From contig JAKADQ010000002.1 in the NCBI GenBank assembly GCA_021820405.1, positions 1 to 64,000 on the forward strand: a stretch of DNA of 64,000 bases, in the 5' to 3' direction. Both the position numbers and the translations under genes were made by a program. Below are positions 9,127 through 19,647 of this stretch, piece by piece; position 1 is the stretch's first letter, and the number at the start of each line of letters is the position of its first letter. The notes below the pieces were generated by a model that made no database searches, was not told the origin of the DNA, and saw only the letters and a program-made list of their open reading frames with translations. Origin of the DNA: Thermoplasmata archaeon. GTDB lineage: Archaea > Thermoplasmatota > Thermoplasmata > Thermoplasmatales > Thermoplasmataceae.

Positions 9127-11490
9127 TCATATTTGATAATGCCTGAACACGATTCCCTTGAATTCATCCACAAGGACCATCCAGAGGAAACATATTGCAA
9201 GAACTGCAATGACGAATACGGCTGATATGGGTGTAACAAGTATGCCTTTCCATGCAATCAGGGAAACAACAATTATGTCCATTATGGATGCAGTCAAAAG
9301 ATATTTGGAGGGCCTGGATTTCCAGAAATGGCTTCTGTCTCTTACCATGTATACAGTAAACTGACCCGAAAATACAAGCATAAGAAAGATGTATGTCTGA
9401 ATCTGAGGGTGAGTGAGGTGGAAAATGAGGCCTGTCCAGAGCACAAAGAAACTTTCCACCACAATCATAAGTGCAAGTGATGCAGATGAACCAACCAGAG
9501 ATCTCACATTCCATTTTTCAGGCTTTTTGGAGGAACTTACATTGTCTGTTGATATGGACATTGTCACAAAGTCGTTTGCAAATAGAAGGAGGATTATGTC
9601 AAAGGGTGTGGTTACAAAGAAGCCCACTATAAAGAATGAAAGTGTAAGAAATATTGCCACCTGAACAGTCTTTATGATCTTGTTCAGCGTATATGTAAGC
9701 ATCCTCTGGAATATCTTTCTTCCATCAACAACCGCAGCCACAATATCTTCTAAACCTTCATGGGTCAGAACTATGCTCGCAGAGGCCTTGGGCACATCTG
9801 AGGCATTGGAAACTGCTATTCCCACCTCAGCCTGTTTCAGTGCAGGGGCGTCATTGACACCATCGCCTGTCATTCCTGTAATATGGCCCTTTCCCTGCAA
9901 CTCCTTAACAATGTTGAATTTATCTTCTGGATATACTTCAGCAACAACGTCACAGTTTTCGATCTGCTCCTTACCAGATCTGATATCATTCACACTGCAG
10001 CTGTGATCCCCGATGCCAACCTCCCTTCCTATTTCGCCTCCAATGGCAGAGGAATCTCCAGTAATCATTTTTGGCCTTATTCCCATCTCCTTGAGTTCTG
10101 AGATAAACTTTGCCGAATCTTTCCTTGGTGGATCATAAAGGGGGATGAGTCCGAGGAATCTTCTCTCATTCTCCCCAATGACGGACACCCCTAGGGTCCT
10201 GAAGCCCTTTCCGGCAAGTTCCTTAACCCTGTCTAAAATCTCTCCCTTATTTTCAACATCGCACATTCCCACAATGATCTGGGGTGCGCCCTTCATGATA
10301 AGAAATTCACCGGAATCCGACTCAATCTTTGCCTCAGTTCTTTTTATGGCAGGATCGAATGGAACGAACTCCTTTCTTGTAATATTGGGTATATTAAATC
10401 CATTCTTTCTGGTGTAGTCAATAACTGCAAGATCGATGGAATCCATTGTGGATGCATCAGAGGCTATGGTGGCGTAATACATCAGATCGTTAACAGTTCC
10501 GCTGTAAACAACTGGATCACTTACAGAAAGCCTGTTCTCCGTTATAGTTCCTGTCTTATCAAGGCATAGTGTATCCATGGATGCAGCGTCCTCCACCGAT
10601 GTGAGCCTTGTAACAAGCACACCCTTATGGGAAAGATCCAGAGCGCCTATGGCCATAGCCATTGTGAATGTGGCAGGGAGTGCAACAGGCACAGACGCAA
10701 TCAAAACAACCAGAGAGAATGGAATCACATCTGTCAAACTGATGCCCCTGTATACGGAATAGATCAACAGAACAACTATGAGTGAAAGATCCATAATTAC
10801 AAGATATTTTACGATATCCAGTATGAGGGTTTCCAGATGGGATTTTGCACCGGCCACATTTACAAGCTGGGCAGTCTTTCCAAATATGGTGGAGGAACCC
10901 GTGGCTGCAACAACACCGGTTGCCTCACCTCTTTTCATTACTGAACTTGAATACAGAACATTTTCCTTAACCTTCTTCACTGGCATGGATTCCCCTGTGA
11001 GCATGGACTGGTCTGCCTGGCATTCCCCATCCATGATTTTAACGTCAGCAGGTACAATATCTCCCATTCTCAAGTGCACAATATCCCCGGGAACAAGAGA
11101 AGAGGCATCCACAGTCTTCCAGCTGCCGTTTCTCAGTACCCTTGCTGAAACAGTTATTCTCTTCTTCAGAACCTCTATGGCATCCTGTGCTTTCATCTCC
11201 TGCAGATAGGAGACAATGGCGTTAAAAACGAGAAGGAAAAGAATGATATACATATCAAGGTACTTGCCAAAGAAATATGTCAGAATTACTGTAATTTCGA
11301 GCATCCATGGAACAGGGGCCCAGAATTTCATGGCAAATTTTACCACAGGGCTGACCTTTTTTTCATTTATTACATTTGGCCCATATTCTTTTATTCTCCT
11401 TGCAGCCTCTTCATCGGTGATTCCGCTGGCACCTGCCTTCAGTCTGTCAAGCGTTGCCTGGATATTTTCGGTTTCAAGCCCATCTGCCAT
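9127..11490 (-). CDS. Plasma-membrane type (P3A-like) proton-translocating P-type ATPase
   Basis: CLDKTGTITENRLSV phosphorylation motif, MTGDGVNDAPALKQAEVGIAVSNASD, TGES; start taken at MADGLETENIQ instead of 11550. Confidence 0.9.
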   Translation of the reverse strand: MADGLETENIQATLDRLKAGASGITDEEAARRIKEYGPNVINEKKVSPVVKFAMKFWAPVPWMLEITVILTYFFGKYLDMYIILFLLVFNAIVSYLQEMKAQDAIEVLKKRITVSARVLRNGSWKTVDASSLVPGDIVHLRMGDIVPADVKIMDGECQADQSMLTGESMPVKKVKENVLYSSSVMKRGEATGVVAATGSSTIFGKTAQLVNVAGAKSHLETLILDIVKYLVIMDLSLIVVLLIYSVYRGISLTDVIPFSLVVLIASVPVALPATFTMAMAIGALDLSHKGVLVTRLTSVEDAASMDTLCLDKTGTITENRLSVSDPVVYSGTVNDLMYYATIASDASTMDSIDLAVIDYTRKNGFNIPNITRKEFVPFDPAIKRTEAKIESDSGEFLIMKGAPQIIVGMCDVENKGEILDRVKELAGKGFRTLGVSVIGENERRFLGLIPLYDPPRKDSAKFISELKEMGIRPKMITGDSSAIGGEIGREVGIGDHSCSVNDIRSGKEQIENCDVVAEVYPEDKFNIVKELQGKGHITGMTGDGVNDAPALKQAEVGIAVSNASDVPKASASIVLTHEGLEDIVAAVVDGRKIFQRMLTYTLNKIIKTVQVAIFLTLSFFIVGFFVTTPFDIILLLFANDFVTMSISTDNVSSSKKPEKWNVRSLVGSSASLALMIVVESFFVLWTGLIFHLTHPQIQTYIFLMLVFSGQFTVYMVRDRSHFWKSRPSKYLLTASIMDIIVVSLIAWKGILVTPISAVFVIAVLAICFLWMVLVDEFKGIVFRHYQI

Positions 11491-11552
11491 ATGGGTATAA
11501 TGTTTATACAATAAAAACAGTTCAGGCTTAAATATAAAGTATGGAATCACTC

Positions 11553-11570
11553 AAACCACGTAAGTGGTTT
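11553..11570. promoter_or_regulatory. Perfect inverted repeat AAACCAC-GTAA-GTGGTTT in divergent ATPase/topoVI-B intergenic region
   Basis: 7-bp perfect arms around 4 nt, upstream of an ATPase TATA-like element (about 11526-11538, minus strand). Confidence 0.4.
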
Positions 11571-11684
11571 TTCCATGTGTTACAATAACTTTGTTCATAA
11601 TTTTTGCAGGTTTCTCTAATAATGGCAAATGCAAATGGGTTTCACAGAGGAAAAAACACTTTAAAGTAGAACACATGATGAGTT

Positions 11685-13529
11685 ATGCCTGGAAGAGCAA
11701 AAAAAGAGGAGTATAAGCAGGTATCTGTATCTGAGTTCTTTGAGAAGAACAGGCATATTTTAGGTTTCGATTCTGCACAGAAGTCCCTTTTCATGATTGT
11801 CAAGGAAGCTGTGGACAACTCTTTAGATGCATGTGAGGAAAGGGCAATATTGCCTGAAATTAAGGTAAGGGTTGATAAGGTAAAGGATGACATATTTAGA
11901 ATAACTGTGGAAGATAATGGTCCAGGGATTGAAAGAACTGTTGTTCCAAGGGTATTTGGTCAGTTGCTGTATGGCTCAAGGTTCCATGTTCTCAGGCAAA
12001 CAAGAGGCCAGCAGGGATTGGGCATTACCGCTTCGATTTTATACGGCCAGAGCACCTCTGGTGAACCATGCATCATAACTACAAAGCGCAGGGAGGATGA
12101 GGTTGCCTTTCACTTTGTAATGGGGATTGATGTGAGATCAAATAAGGCTGATCTGAAAGTGGAGGAGCCCATAATATGGGACAGGGAATCCGGAACATCC
12201 ATCACCATAACCGCAAAGGGAAGATATGTTACAGGAAAACAGTCCATAATGGAATATTTGAAGGAGGTTGCAGTGGTGAATCCAAATGCAAGGATTCAGT
12301 TCACAGATCCAGAGGGAAAAACAGTAATATTTGAAAGGTCCATAAATGAACCTGCAAAGCCTTCAAAGCCAACAAAGCCCCATCCCTATGGGATAGAGCT
12401 TGGAGAACTCCTTTCACTTTCTCAATTCACTGAAGCTTCAGATATTGTAAAGATGCTTGCCACAGAATTTTCAAGGGTAAGTGAGAATTCTGCCACAGAG
12501 ATTGTACAGAAGGCGGGAGTAGACCCTGGAATGAATCCGAAGGAACTCACAAAGGAGCAGGCCGAATCCATTATGAAGGCCATAGGAGAAACAAAACTGA
12601 TGCCACCCACAGGCGAGTCCCTGTCGCCCATATCGGAGCAGTTTATCAGGCTTGGGATGCTTGCGGTATATGGGGAAGAGAGGCCCTCTTTCTTTGGAAG
12701 GCCAGTTTCTGGAAAGGTAAGAATATACAAGGGAAATCCCTTTTCGGTGGAAGTCGGGATGGTATATGGGGGTGATCTCCCAGCGGATCAGCCGGTGAAA
12801 ATCGTGAGATATGCCAATAAGGTACCCCTGCTTTTCCAGCCAGGATCTTGCGCCATAACCCAGGCCATATCTGACATTGACTGGAGACAGCTTGGATTTG
12901 ATCAGAAACAGGGGAAGGGAGTTCCCTATGGACCAGCAATCATTCTCGTACATGTTCATGGGCCCAGGCTGCCATACATATCAGAATCAAAGGAGGCAAT
13001 TGCCCCCATCGATGAGATAATGGATGAGATCAGGAATGTGATCAGGATCGAAGTAAGGCAGCTGAGGAAGTTCAACAGCAGGGCCGAGAGAAATAAAAAA
13101 ATCGGAGAAAAGTTCAATCTTGTGAGCGTTGTTGTGCCTGAAATCGCCAAGAAGGCTTCAGAAATACTTTCCAGGGAAATCCCGGATTGCACCATGGTAA
13201 TCACAAGGATAGCCAATGTTATCTTTGTAAGGGAAGACATAATCAATGAAAATGGAAAAAAGATTTCTAGAAGTTCTGTGGTGAATTATACCATGGACAA
13301 AATTTCCATGAATCTCAAAATTGTGTTTCCCTTTGGAGAAAAGGATATGGAAATAAGGGATCTGGAACCATCAAAATCATATATATTTGATCAGGAATTA
13401 AGTGGCATAATAGGTGGATATTCAGGTGCGGAATATTATTTTACAGGCATTAATCCCGTATATGTGCAGGGTGCCGAAGAGCTTCCCGCTGACTGGAACC
13501 TGAAGGGGGTGGAAACAGTTGAGGAGTAA
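11685..13529 (+). CDS. top6B: DNA topoisomerase VI subunit B
   Basis: GHKL motifs EAVDNSLDAC, VEDNGPGIE, LGSRF-like YGSRFHVLRQTRGQQGLGIT. Confidence 0.96.
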   Translation: MPGRAKKEEYKQVSVSEFFEKNRHILGFDSAQKSLFMIVKEAVDNSLDACEERAILPEIKVRVDKVKDDIFRITVEDNGPGIERTVVPRVFGQLLYGSRFHVLRQTRGQQGLGITASILYGQSTSGEPCIITTKRREDEVAFHFVMGIDVRSNKADLKVEEPIIWDRESGTSITITAKGRYVTGKQSIMEYLKEVAVVNPNARIQFTDPEGKTVIFERSINEPAKPSKPTKPHPYGIELGELLSLSQFTEASDIVKMLATEFSRVSENSATEIVQKAGVDPGMNPKELTKEQAESIMKAIGETKLMPPTGESLSPISEQFIRLGMLAVYGEERPSFFGRPVSGKVRIYKGNPFSVEVGMVYGGDLPADQPVKIVRYANKVPLLFQPGSCAITQAISDIDWRQLGFDQKQGKGVPYGPAIILVHVHGPRLPYISESKEAIAPIDEIMDEIRNVIRIEVRQLRKFNSRAERNKKIGEKFNLVSVVVPEIAKKASEILSREIPDCTMVITRIANVIFVREDIINENGKKISRSSVVNYTMDKISMNLKIVFPFGEKDMEIRDLEPSKSYIFDQELSGIIGGYSGAEYYFTGINPVYVQGAEELPADWNLKGVETVEE

Positions 13530-14601
13530 TGAGAACACTGAGGAAACGTTGAAAAATTTTGTAAGGCAAATTTATGATTCCATTCAAAGAGGGGAAATAC
13601 CTGAAATAAGGTTAAAATCAAGAACAAAGGAAAATATTGTGCTGGATAGCCTTCTAGGAGTCTGGAAATATGGGGATCAGGAGGTGCTAAGATCAGCAAA
13701 GAAGATGGATGGGGCCCAGTTCATGGCCAAGACTCTCTATACAATACAGTTCATTCTTGAAATGCTCGGTGAGTCAAAATCTTCCACATTGAGGGAAATG
13801 TACTACATATCGGAGGGATGGAAGGACTATAAGTTCACAGCTCAGGATGAATCCAACCTTCTTGTGGAAGATATGGAAGTTATAACAGAACTGTTGAGGG
13901 AGGATTTTCATCTCAGGCCTGAAGAAAACGGCGCAAGCATCATCGGAAATATAACCATTGAGGAGAAAAACAGGAAGAACGAATTCAAGAGGATAAACTG
14001 CAGGGACGATGTGGGGGATGCGGGATACACCATACCCTATAATGTAGAATCTGAAAAACTGAGGCTCATATCCCATGATGCGGATATGATAGTTGCTCTG
14101 GAAACGGGCGGTATGTTTGACAGACTTGTGGAAAATAAGTTTGATGAGGATTTCAGGGCTGTACTTGTCCATCTTAAAGGCCAGCCTGCAAGAAGCACAA
14201 GGAGGCTGTTGAAGAGAATGAATGAGGAGATGAATCTTCCTGTATACATTTTCACAGATGGTGATCCATGGTCATTCAGAATATACGCATCAATTGCCTA
14301 CGGTGCCATAAAGACTGCACACATATCACACTGGCTTGCGGTTCCCACAGCAGAATTTGTTGGCATCACTGCAAGTGATATTCTCACATATGACCTTCCC
14401 ACAGATAAGTTGAGCGATAAGGATGTGGCGGCACTCAACGCAGAACTTCAGGATCCAAGATTCAACACAGAGTTCTGGAAATCTGAAATAGAGACAATGC
14501 TTAAAATAAACCAGAAGGCTGAGCAGCAGGCTCTGGCAAAATACGGCCTTAACTTTGTGACAGAAACCTATCTGCCTGAAAAATTGAACCTGAGATCTTA
14601 G
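13519..14601 (+). CDS. top6A: DNA topoisomerase VI subunit A (Spo11-like)
   Basis: REMYYISEGW catalytic Tyr region; toprim VALETGGMFDRLVENKF, YIFTDGDPWSFRIYASIAYGAIK; TTG start overlapping top6B. Confidence 0.96.
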   Translation: MRSNENTEETLKNFVRQIYDSIQRGEIPEIRLKSRTKENIVLDSLLGVWKYGDQEVLRSAKKMDGAQFMAKTLYTIQFILEMLGESKSSTLREMYYISEGWKDYKFTAQDESNLLVEDMEVITELLREDFHLRPEENGASIIGNITIEEKNRKNEFKRINCRDDVGDAGYTIPYNVESEKLRLISHDADMIVALETGGMFDRLVENKFDEDFRAVLVHLKGQPARSTRRLLKRMNEEMNLPVYIFTDGDPWSFRIYASIAYGAIKTAHISHWLAVPTAEFVGITASDILTYDLPTDKLSDKDVAALNAELQDPRFNTEFWKSEIETMLKINQKAEQQALAKYGLNFVTETYLPEKLNLRS

Positions 14602-15417
14602 GTGATTAAATTGAATGAGGAATTACATGTCAAGATTGTGCAATGGAAATCTTCCAGTGATGTGGATGGCAATCTGAATTTCATAAGGGAAAAGATTGAG
14701 CAAGCTGAAAGGGGAACCATTGTAGTTTTTCCAGAATATTCCATGCTATACCCTGATTATAAAAACGAAGATGGATTTAAAATGAGAGCGGAAACTTCTG
14801 ATGGGAATTTCATTAATTCCATCAGGAAGAGTGCATCAAAATCATCCTGTGATGTTCTCATAAATTTTGTTGAAAAAACCTTTGGCAGGCCGCTTAACAC
14901 ATCCCTTTACATCAATTCAGAGGGCTTTATCGCAGCAAGATATTCAAAGACACATCTTTTTGATTCCTATGGTTTCAGGGAATCTTCACTGTATGCCCAG
15001 GGATATTTTGTGCCGGAGCCATTTTTAGTGAAGGGGGAACATAAGGCAGGATTGCAGATATGCTACGATATCAGATTTCCAGAAATAACAAGACTCTATT
15101 CGTTGAAATCAGCTGACATACTTTTTGTGCAGGCTGGATTTTACAAAGGGGACTTCAAATATGAAACATGGAAAACCCTTCTGATGGCAAGGGCCATGGA
15201 AAATGGAATGTTTGTGGTTGCTGCAAACCAGTGCGGTGAGGATTTTCTCGGTCATTCCATGGTCATATCCCCCTATGGAAAAATCATATCTGAGGCCGGG
15301 GATGATTTCCAGGACCTGGATGTCAAAATATCCATGTCAGAAGTGGCGCAATACAGGGAGAATACAGGTATACTGGACCACAGAAGGCTGGATCTTTATG
15401 ACGTGAAGGGCCTTTAA
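14602..15417 (+). CDS. Carbon-nitrogen hydrolase (nitrilase family)
   Basis: VVFPEYSMLYPDY (Glu), YSKTHLFDSYGFRES (Lys), GLQICYDIRFPEITRLYSL (Cys). Confidence 0.9.
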   Translation: MIKLNEELHVKIVQWKSSSDVDGNLNFIREKIEQAERGTIVVFPEYSMLYPDYKNEDGFKMRAETSDGNFINSIRKSASKSSCDVLINFVEKTFGRPLNTSLYINSEGFIAARYSKTHLFDSYGFRESSLYAQGYFVPEPFLVKGEHKAGLQICYDIRFPEITRLYSLKSADILFVQAGFYKGDFKYETWKTLLMARAMENGMFVVAANQCGEDFLGHSMVISPYGKIISEAGDDFQDLDVKISMSEVAQYRENTGILDHRRLDLYDVKGL

Positions 15418-16151
15418 CAGAGAGCCTTCAAAAGAGATAGAAACTCCTCAACATTTTTTACCCTGTACTTTGCATGGGTATGCCCCTCACCAACGTGGAT
15501 CGAGAGGCATTCAGGGCATTTAATGAATCCACTTTCATCCGTCTCTTCATCCCCTGCTATCAGGCATGGCTTTCCATTTCGGAATCTCCTTATGGCATCA
15601 CCCTTATTTACTCCGGGAATTTTTAATTCAATGATCTGCTTTCCGTAATATAATTCCATATTGTATTTAAGAGCAGTTGACTCAATTTCATTCCTTATTT
15701 TATCCCACAAATTTCTATTTACAAGGCCCAAATGGAAAAGAATTCCAGAGGACTTATCATAAACTCTCAATCCCTCATATTTTTCCTGAAGATTCATTTC
15801 CTTAACTTTCTCGATCTTGCTGGCATATTCGTAGAAATCTTTTACAAGTGGGATTTCCTTCCCATCTACATAGGCAACTGCACCGTGCATTCCTATGAGG
15901 TTTATATCCAGTCCAATGAAATCCTTAAGTTCTTTGATCTGCCTGCCTGATACAATGTATAGTTCATATTTTTTAGACAGTTTAAATAGAATCTCCTTTA
16001 GGGATTGAGGGGCATAACATTTTTCAGGATCTATTATTATGGGCACAAGTGTCCCGTCGTAGTCAAGAAATATCTGTGAACCACCCTCAATTTCCATCTT
16101 AATTTCAGTTTTTAATCTTTCACTGTCTGCAGAACCTTCTTTGTCCACCAT
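15414..16151 (-). CDS. otsB: Trehalose-6-phosphate phosphatase (HAD family)
   Basis: IFLDYDGTLVPII; VSGRQIKEL; GDAIRRF...LIAGDEETDE; downstream of otsA. Confidence 0.87.
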   Translation of the reverse strand: MVDKEGSADSERLKTEIKMEIEGGSQIFLDYDGTLVPIIIDPEKCYAPQSLKEILFKLSKKYELYIVSGRQIKELKDFIGLDINLIGMHGAVAYVDGKEIPLVKDFYEYASKIEKVKEMNLQEKYEGLRVYDKSSGILFHLGLVNRNLWDKIRNEIESTALKYNMELYYGKQIIELKIPGVNKGDAIRRFRNGKPCLIAGDEETDESGFIKCPECLSIHVGEGHTHAKYRVKNVEEFLSLLKALC

Positions 16152-17446
16152 CCCACATCATGTCTCTTAATAAAATCCTTCATATTTGTGAGCCTCTTCC
16201 TGCTCTCTTCCTGATCCATTTCAATGGCAATCCTTATTTTTTCAGCCACATCATCACCAGAGTTTGGATTGGTGAGAAGTGCGTCTTTCAAATATCTGGC
16301 CACCCCAGCAAATTCTGATATTATTAGGATGCCGTTTTCTGAACTGCTTACATATTCTTCAGCAACCAGATTGAGCCCATCAATCAGAGGCGTTATCAGG
16401 GCAATATCTGCCCATTTGTAAAAATTGCTCAACTGTGCAGCACTGATTTTTCTATACATATATATTATTGGGGTCCATTTTATATTTCCATACATTCCAT
16501 TTATTCTTCCTATGTTCATTTCAAGTTCGTCCTTCAGGTTGTCATAATCCTTTACTCCTGATCTGCTCGGTGTCACAACCATTATAAAAACAAATTTTTC
16601 CTTAAGTTCAGGAAATTTTTTTATCAGTGTCTCAATGGAATTGACTCTCTGGACAAGACCCTTGGTATAATCCAGTCTGTCTATGGAAAATATGATCCTT
16701 TCCTGTGGAAATGGCCTCTTTTTTACCCTGTGTGATTTTTCTGAAAAATACCTGTAATTTATTCCAAGAGGGGCCGTATGTATCCTTCGTTCAAGTGTTT
16801 TGTCCTTCCCTATGACTCTGAAATAGGAATCCCTGAAGTTTTTTCCATATGTGTCTGTATGGAAAGTTATGGAATCTGACTGGGCAATGCTCCTTACAAT
16901 ATCGTTTCTTTCTGGAAGTATGGAATAAAACCCACTGGATACCCATGGGATATGCCAGGTAAATATTACCTTATTTCTAATTCCAAAATCTCTTAAATAT
17001 CCCGGAACAAGGGATAGCTGATAATCGTGCACCCATATGATATCTCCATCCTTCAGGTTTTTTCCAATCTGTTCTGCAAACTTCCTGTTAACGTGTCTGT
17101 AATAGTTGTATGCCTTTGAATCATGAGCGATCTTTTCACGGAAATAATGGAAGAGAGGCCACAGTGTGCTGTTGCTGTAATCATCATAATAGCCTTTCTT
17201 TTCTCTTGGATCCAGAATAATCCTGTGGATCCTGTATTTGCCATTATCCTCATCTATAAATTGTGGATCAAGTGATCCATCTCCCCAGCATATCCATTCT
17301 CCTCCATTTTTTTCAAGAACATTTTTAAGCCCCGTTGCGACACCTCCAACATTATCCCTCCTTATAACCCCATTTTTTCCTCTGTCATAGGAATATGGAC
17401 CTCTGCTTGTCGCCATAATCACAGTCATGAACTTACATGGTTTCAA
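16112..17446 (-). CDS. otsA: Alpha,alpha-trehalose-phosphate synthase (GT20)
   Basis: WVHDYQLSLVPGYLR, FTWHIPWVSSGFYSILP, IDRLDYTKGLVQR; start may be internal Met at 17428. Confidence 0.88.
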   Translation of the reverse strand: MKPCKFMTVIMATSRGPYSYDRGKNGVIRRDNVGGVATGLKNVLEKNGGEWICWGDGSLDPQFIDEDNGKYRIHRIILDPREKKGYYDDYSNSTLWPLFHYFREKIAHDSKAYNYYRHVNRKFAEQIGKNLKDGDIIWVHDYQLSLVPGYLRDFGIRNKVIFTWHIPWVSSGFYSILPERNDIVRSIAQSDSITFHTDTYGKNFRDSYFRVIGKDKTLERRIHTAPLGINYRYFSEKSHRVKKRPFPQERIIFSIDRLDYTKGLVQRVNSIETLIKKFPELKEKFVFIMVVTPSRSGVKDYDNLKDELEMNIGRINGMYGNIKWTPIIYMYRKISAAQLSNFYKWADIALITPLIDGLNLVAEEYVSSSENGILIISEFAGVARYLKDALLTNPNSGDDVAEKIRIAIEMDQEESRKRLTNMKDFIKRHDVGWWTKKVLQTVKD

Positions 17447-17523
17447 AGCTATTTAACAGTTTAAGCAGAATATGATCAATAAAAGGTATCTGTTGCATAA
17501 AAATATTATAAATCTGATGGGTT

Positions 17524-17541
17524 CAGGTAAATATTTACCTG
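17524..17541. promoter_or_regulatory. 18-bp perfect palindrome CAGGTAAATATTTACCTG upstream of otsA
   Basis: Perfect dyad in the divergent otsA / DUF3311-symporter intergenic region. Confidence 0.4.
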
Positions 17542-17807
17542 GCCTTTCCTTATGGAAAAGTTTCAATACTGTGCCAGAAGATTCTAAAGGGTAACCTTTA
17601 AATTCCTGGATCTAAAATTTATTATATCTGCTCTGGACCCTGTTAATCTGGGAAAATTAATGATACATTTAATATTCCCAACATCTTTTAACATTCATGA
17701 AAATCTAAATTTAAATTTATAATTGTAATTTATGATTAATGGTTACAGGATTTTCCCTTATTTAATCAAAAAAAATCTTTATATACTTATAAAAGCTTAT
17801 AGCGTCA

Positions 17808-18017
17808 ATGAATAGCATACTGAAATTCATAATTCTCGTACTGCCCTATGCCTTCATGGTTTTGGGTTTTGGGATTTATGACAGAGCAACACCATATCTG
17901 GGAGGGATGCCTTTCTTTTATTGGTATCAGATTCTCTGGATATTCCTGGCGGCTATACTGACATCGATTGTTTATTTTATTGAGAACAGGGAAGAAAAGA
18001 AAGGGGTGAGGGCCTGA
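17808..18017 (+). CDS. Small two-TM protein, DUF3311-like accessory subunit of the downstream symporter
   Basis: 69 aa, two TM segments, overlaps SSS symporter start; TATA-like tttatatac about 25-30 nt upstream. Confidence 0.75.
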   Translation: MNSILKFIILVLPYAFMVLGFGIYDRATPYLGGMPFFYWYQILWIFLAAILTSIVYFIENREEKKGVRA

Positions 18018-19546
18018 TGGTAAATCCCTTCAGTGATCTGGACTACGTCCTTTTCTTCGCAGTTGTAATAATTGCCCTTTTTGTTGGATTTATAGCCTAT
18101 CTCTGGAGAAGGCCAAAGACAATGGAGGATATTCAGGAATGGGGCCTTGGAGGGAGGAGATTCGGTACGGTAGTTGTCTGGTTCCTTCTTGGAGGAGATC
18201 TGTACACTGCCTACACCCTGATTGCAGTTCCAGGTCTTGCTGCATCATCCGGTGCCCTGGCAATGTTTGCCATAACATACGGAATTATGATATATCCAAT
18301 TGTATATGCCACAATGCCAAGGCTATACAACGTTTCAAAGAAGAGAGGATACATAACATCGTCAGACTATGTTAAGGATAGATTCAATTCGAGATTTTTG
18401 GGTATGCTCATAGGTCTCACAGGTGTTGTTGCCGAGCTTCCATATATTGCACTCCAGATAGTTTCCATATCCTATGTTCTGAGGGCTATGTTTTTGCCAG
18501 CCACCATAACCCTAATCTTTGCCTTTGCGCTGGTAGCCATATTTACATTTGTCAGCGGTCTGAGAGGCCCGGCGCTCACTGCAATTTTGAAAGATGCCAT
18601 AATATGGGTTGCTGTAATCGCCATTGTTATATACATACCATATAAGCTTGGAGGGTTCCAGCCAATCTTTGCAGACGCATCTAAATATTTTGCAGCTACA
18701 AAAGCAGGAGCAAACGCCCCCCTATTTGAATCCCCCACACTGGGTGTGGGCTATACAACCCTTGCTCTTGGCTCTGCTCTTGCACTTTTCCTCTATCCGC
18801 ACGGTGTAACTGGAACGTTGGGTTCAAAGGATACTAAGACAATAAAGAGAAATGCATCCTTGTTGCCCCTTTACAACATACTGCTTTTGATGGTTGCCAT
18901 TCTGGGAATTGCAGCTGTAGTAGTTCAAAATGGTGTTTTTACACCAGCCACTTCATCCTTTGCAATCCCATACCTTATCAGAGATGAGTTTCCAACATTA
19001 TTCACATCATTCGCATACGCAGCCATTGTTGTAGGAAGTGTAGTTCCTGCATCCATAATGGCCATAGCGTCGGCCAATCTCCTTACAAGAAATGTATATC
19101 TTGAATACATAAACCCCAATGCATCCTCAAGAACCCAATCATGGCTTTCCAGGTTCCTTGTTCTTGTTGTGATTGCTGCATCTCTGGCATTTTCCCTGCT
19201 TAAGGTCGCAAGTGGGGATATAGTGTTCTTACAAACACTTGGTGGAGCCATTGTATTACAGACCTTACCGTCCATATACATATCCCTGTACACAAGAAAG
19301 CTAAGTAAATACAGTGTTGGTCTTGGATGGCTTGCAGGAATATCAGCGGTCCTGTATGATCAGTACCTTCTGAACTTTTCAGGAGCCCCTTTGACAACAT
19401 CAACCTTTGACTTCATGTACGTCGGAATATTAGGACTGCTGGTCAATCTCCTTGTGGTACTTGTAATACACGGTATATCTGTGGCACTTGGAAAGGTGAA
19501 GGACGAGGGTATAATCGATAACAGTGAATTTACCATAGATGAGTAA
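18017..19546 (+). CDS. Sodium:solute symporter (SSS) family transporter
   Basis: WGLGGRRFGTVVVWFLLGGDLYTAYT; multi-TM, SSS signature. Confidence 0.9.
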   Translation: MVNPFSDLDYVLFFAVVIIALFVGFIAYLWRRPKTMEDIQEWGLGGRRFGTVVVWFLLGGDLYTAYTLIAVPGLAASSGALAMFAITYGIMIYPIVYATMPRLYNVSKKRGYITSSDYVKDRFNSRFLGMLIGLTGVVAELPYIALQIVSISYVLRAMFLPATITLIFAFALVAIFTFVSGLRGPALTAILKDAIIWVAVIAIVIYIPYKLGGFQPIFADASKYFAATKAGANAPLFESPTLGVGYTTLALGSALALFLYPHGVTGTLGSKDTKTIKRNASLLPLYNILLLMVAILGIAAVVVQNGVFTPATSSFAIPYLIRDEFPTLFTSFAYAAIVVGSVVPASIMAIASANLLTRNVYLEYINPNASSRTQSWLSRFLVLVVIAASLAFSLLKVASGDIVFLQTLGGAIVLQTLPSIYISLYTRKLSKYSVGLGWLAGISAVLYDQYLLNFSGAPLTTSTFDFMYVGILGLLVNLLVVLVIHGISVALGKVKDEGIIDNSEFTIDE

Positions 19547-19647
19547 ATTCATTTTTTTTTAAATTTAATTATTTTAAATGCATCAGGCTTATTTATTTTG
19601 GCTTCCACGATAAACAATTTAATATAGAGGAATGAAAATAGAGAAGA

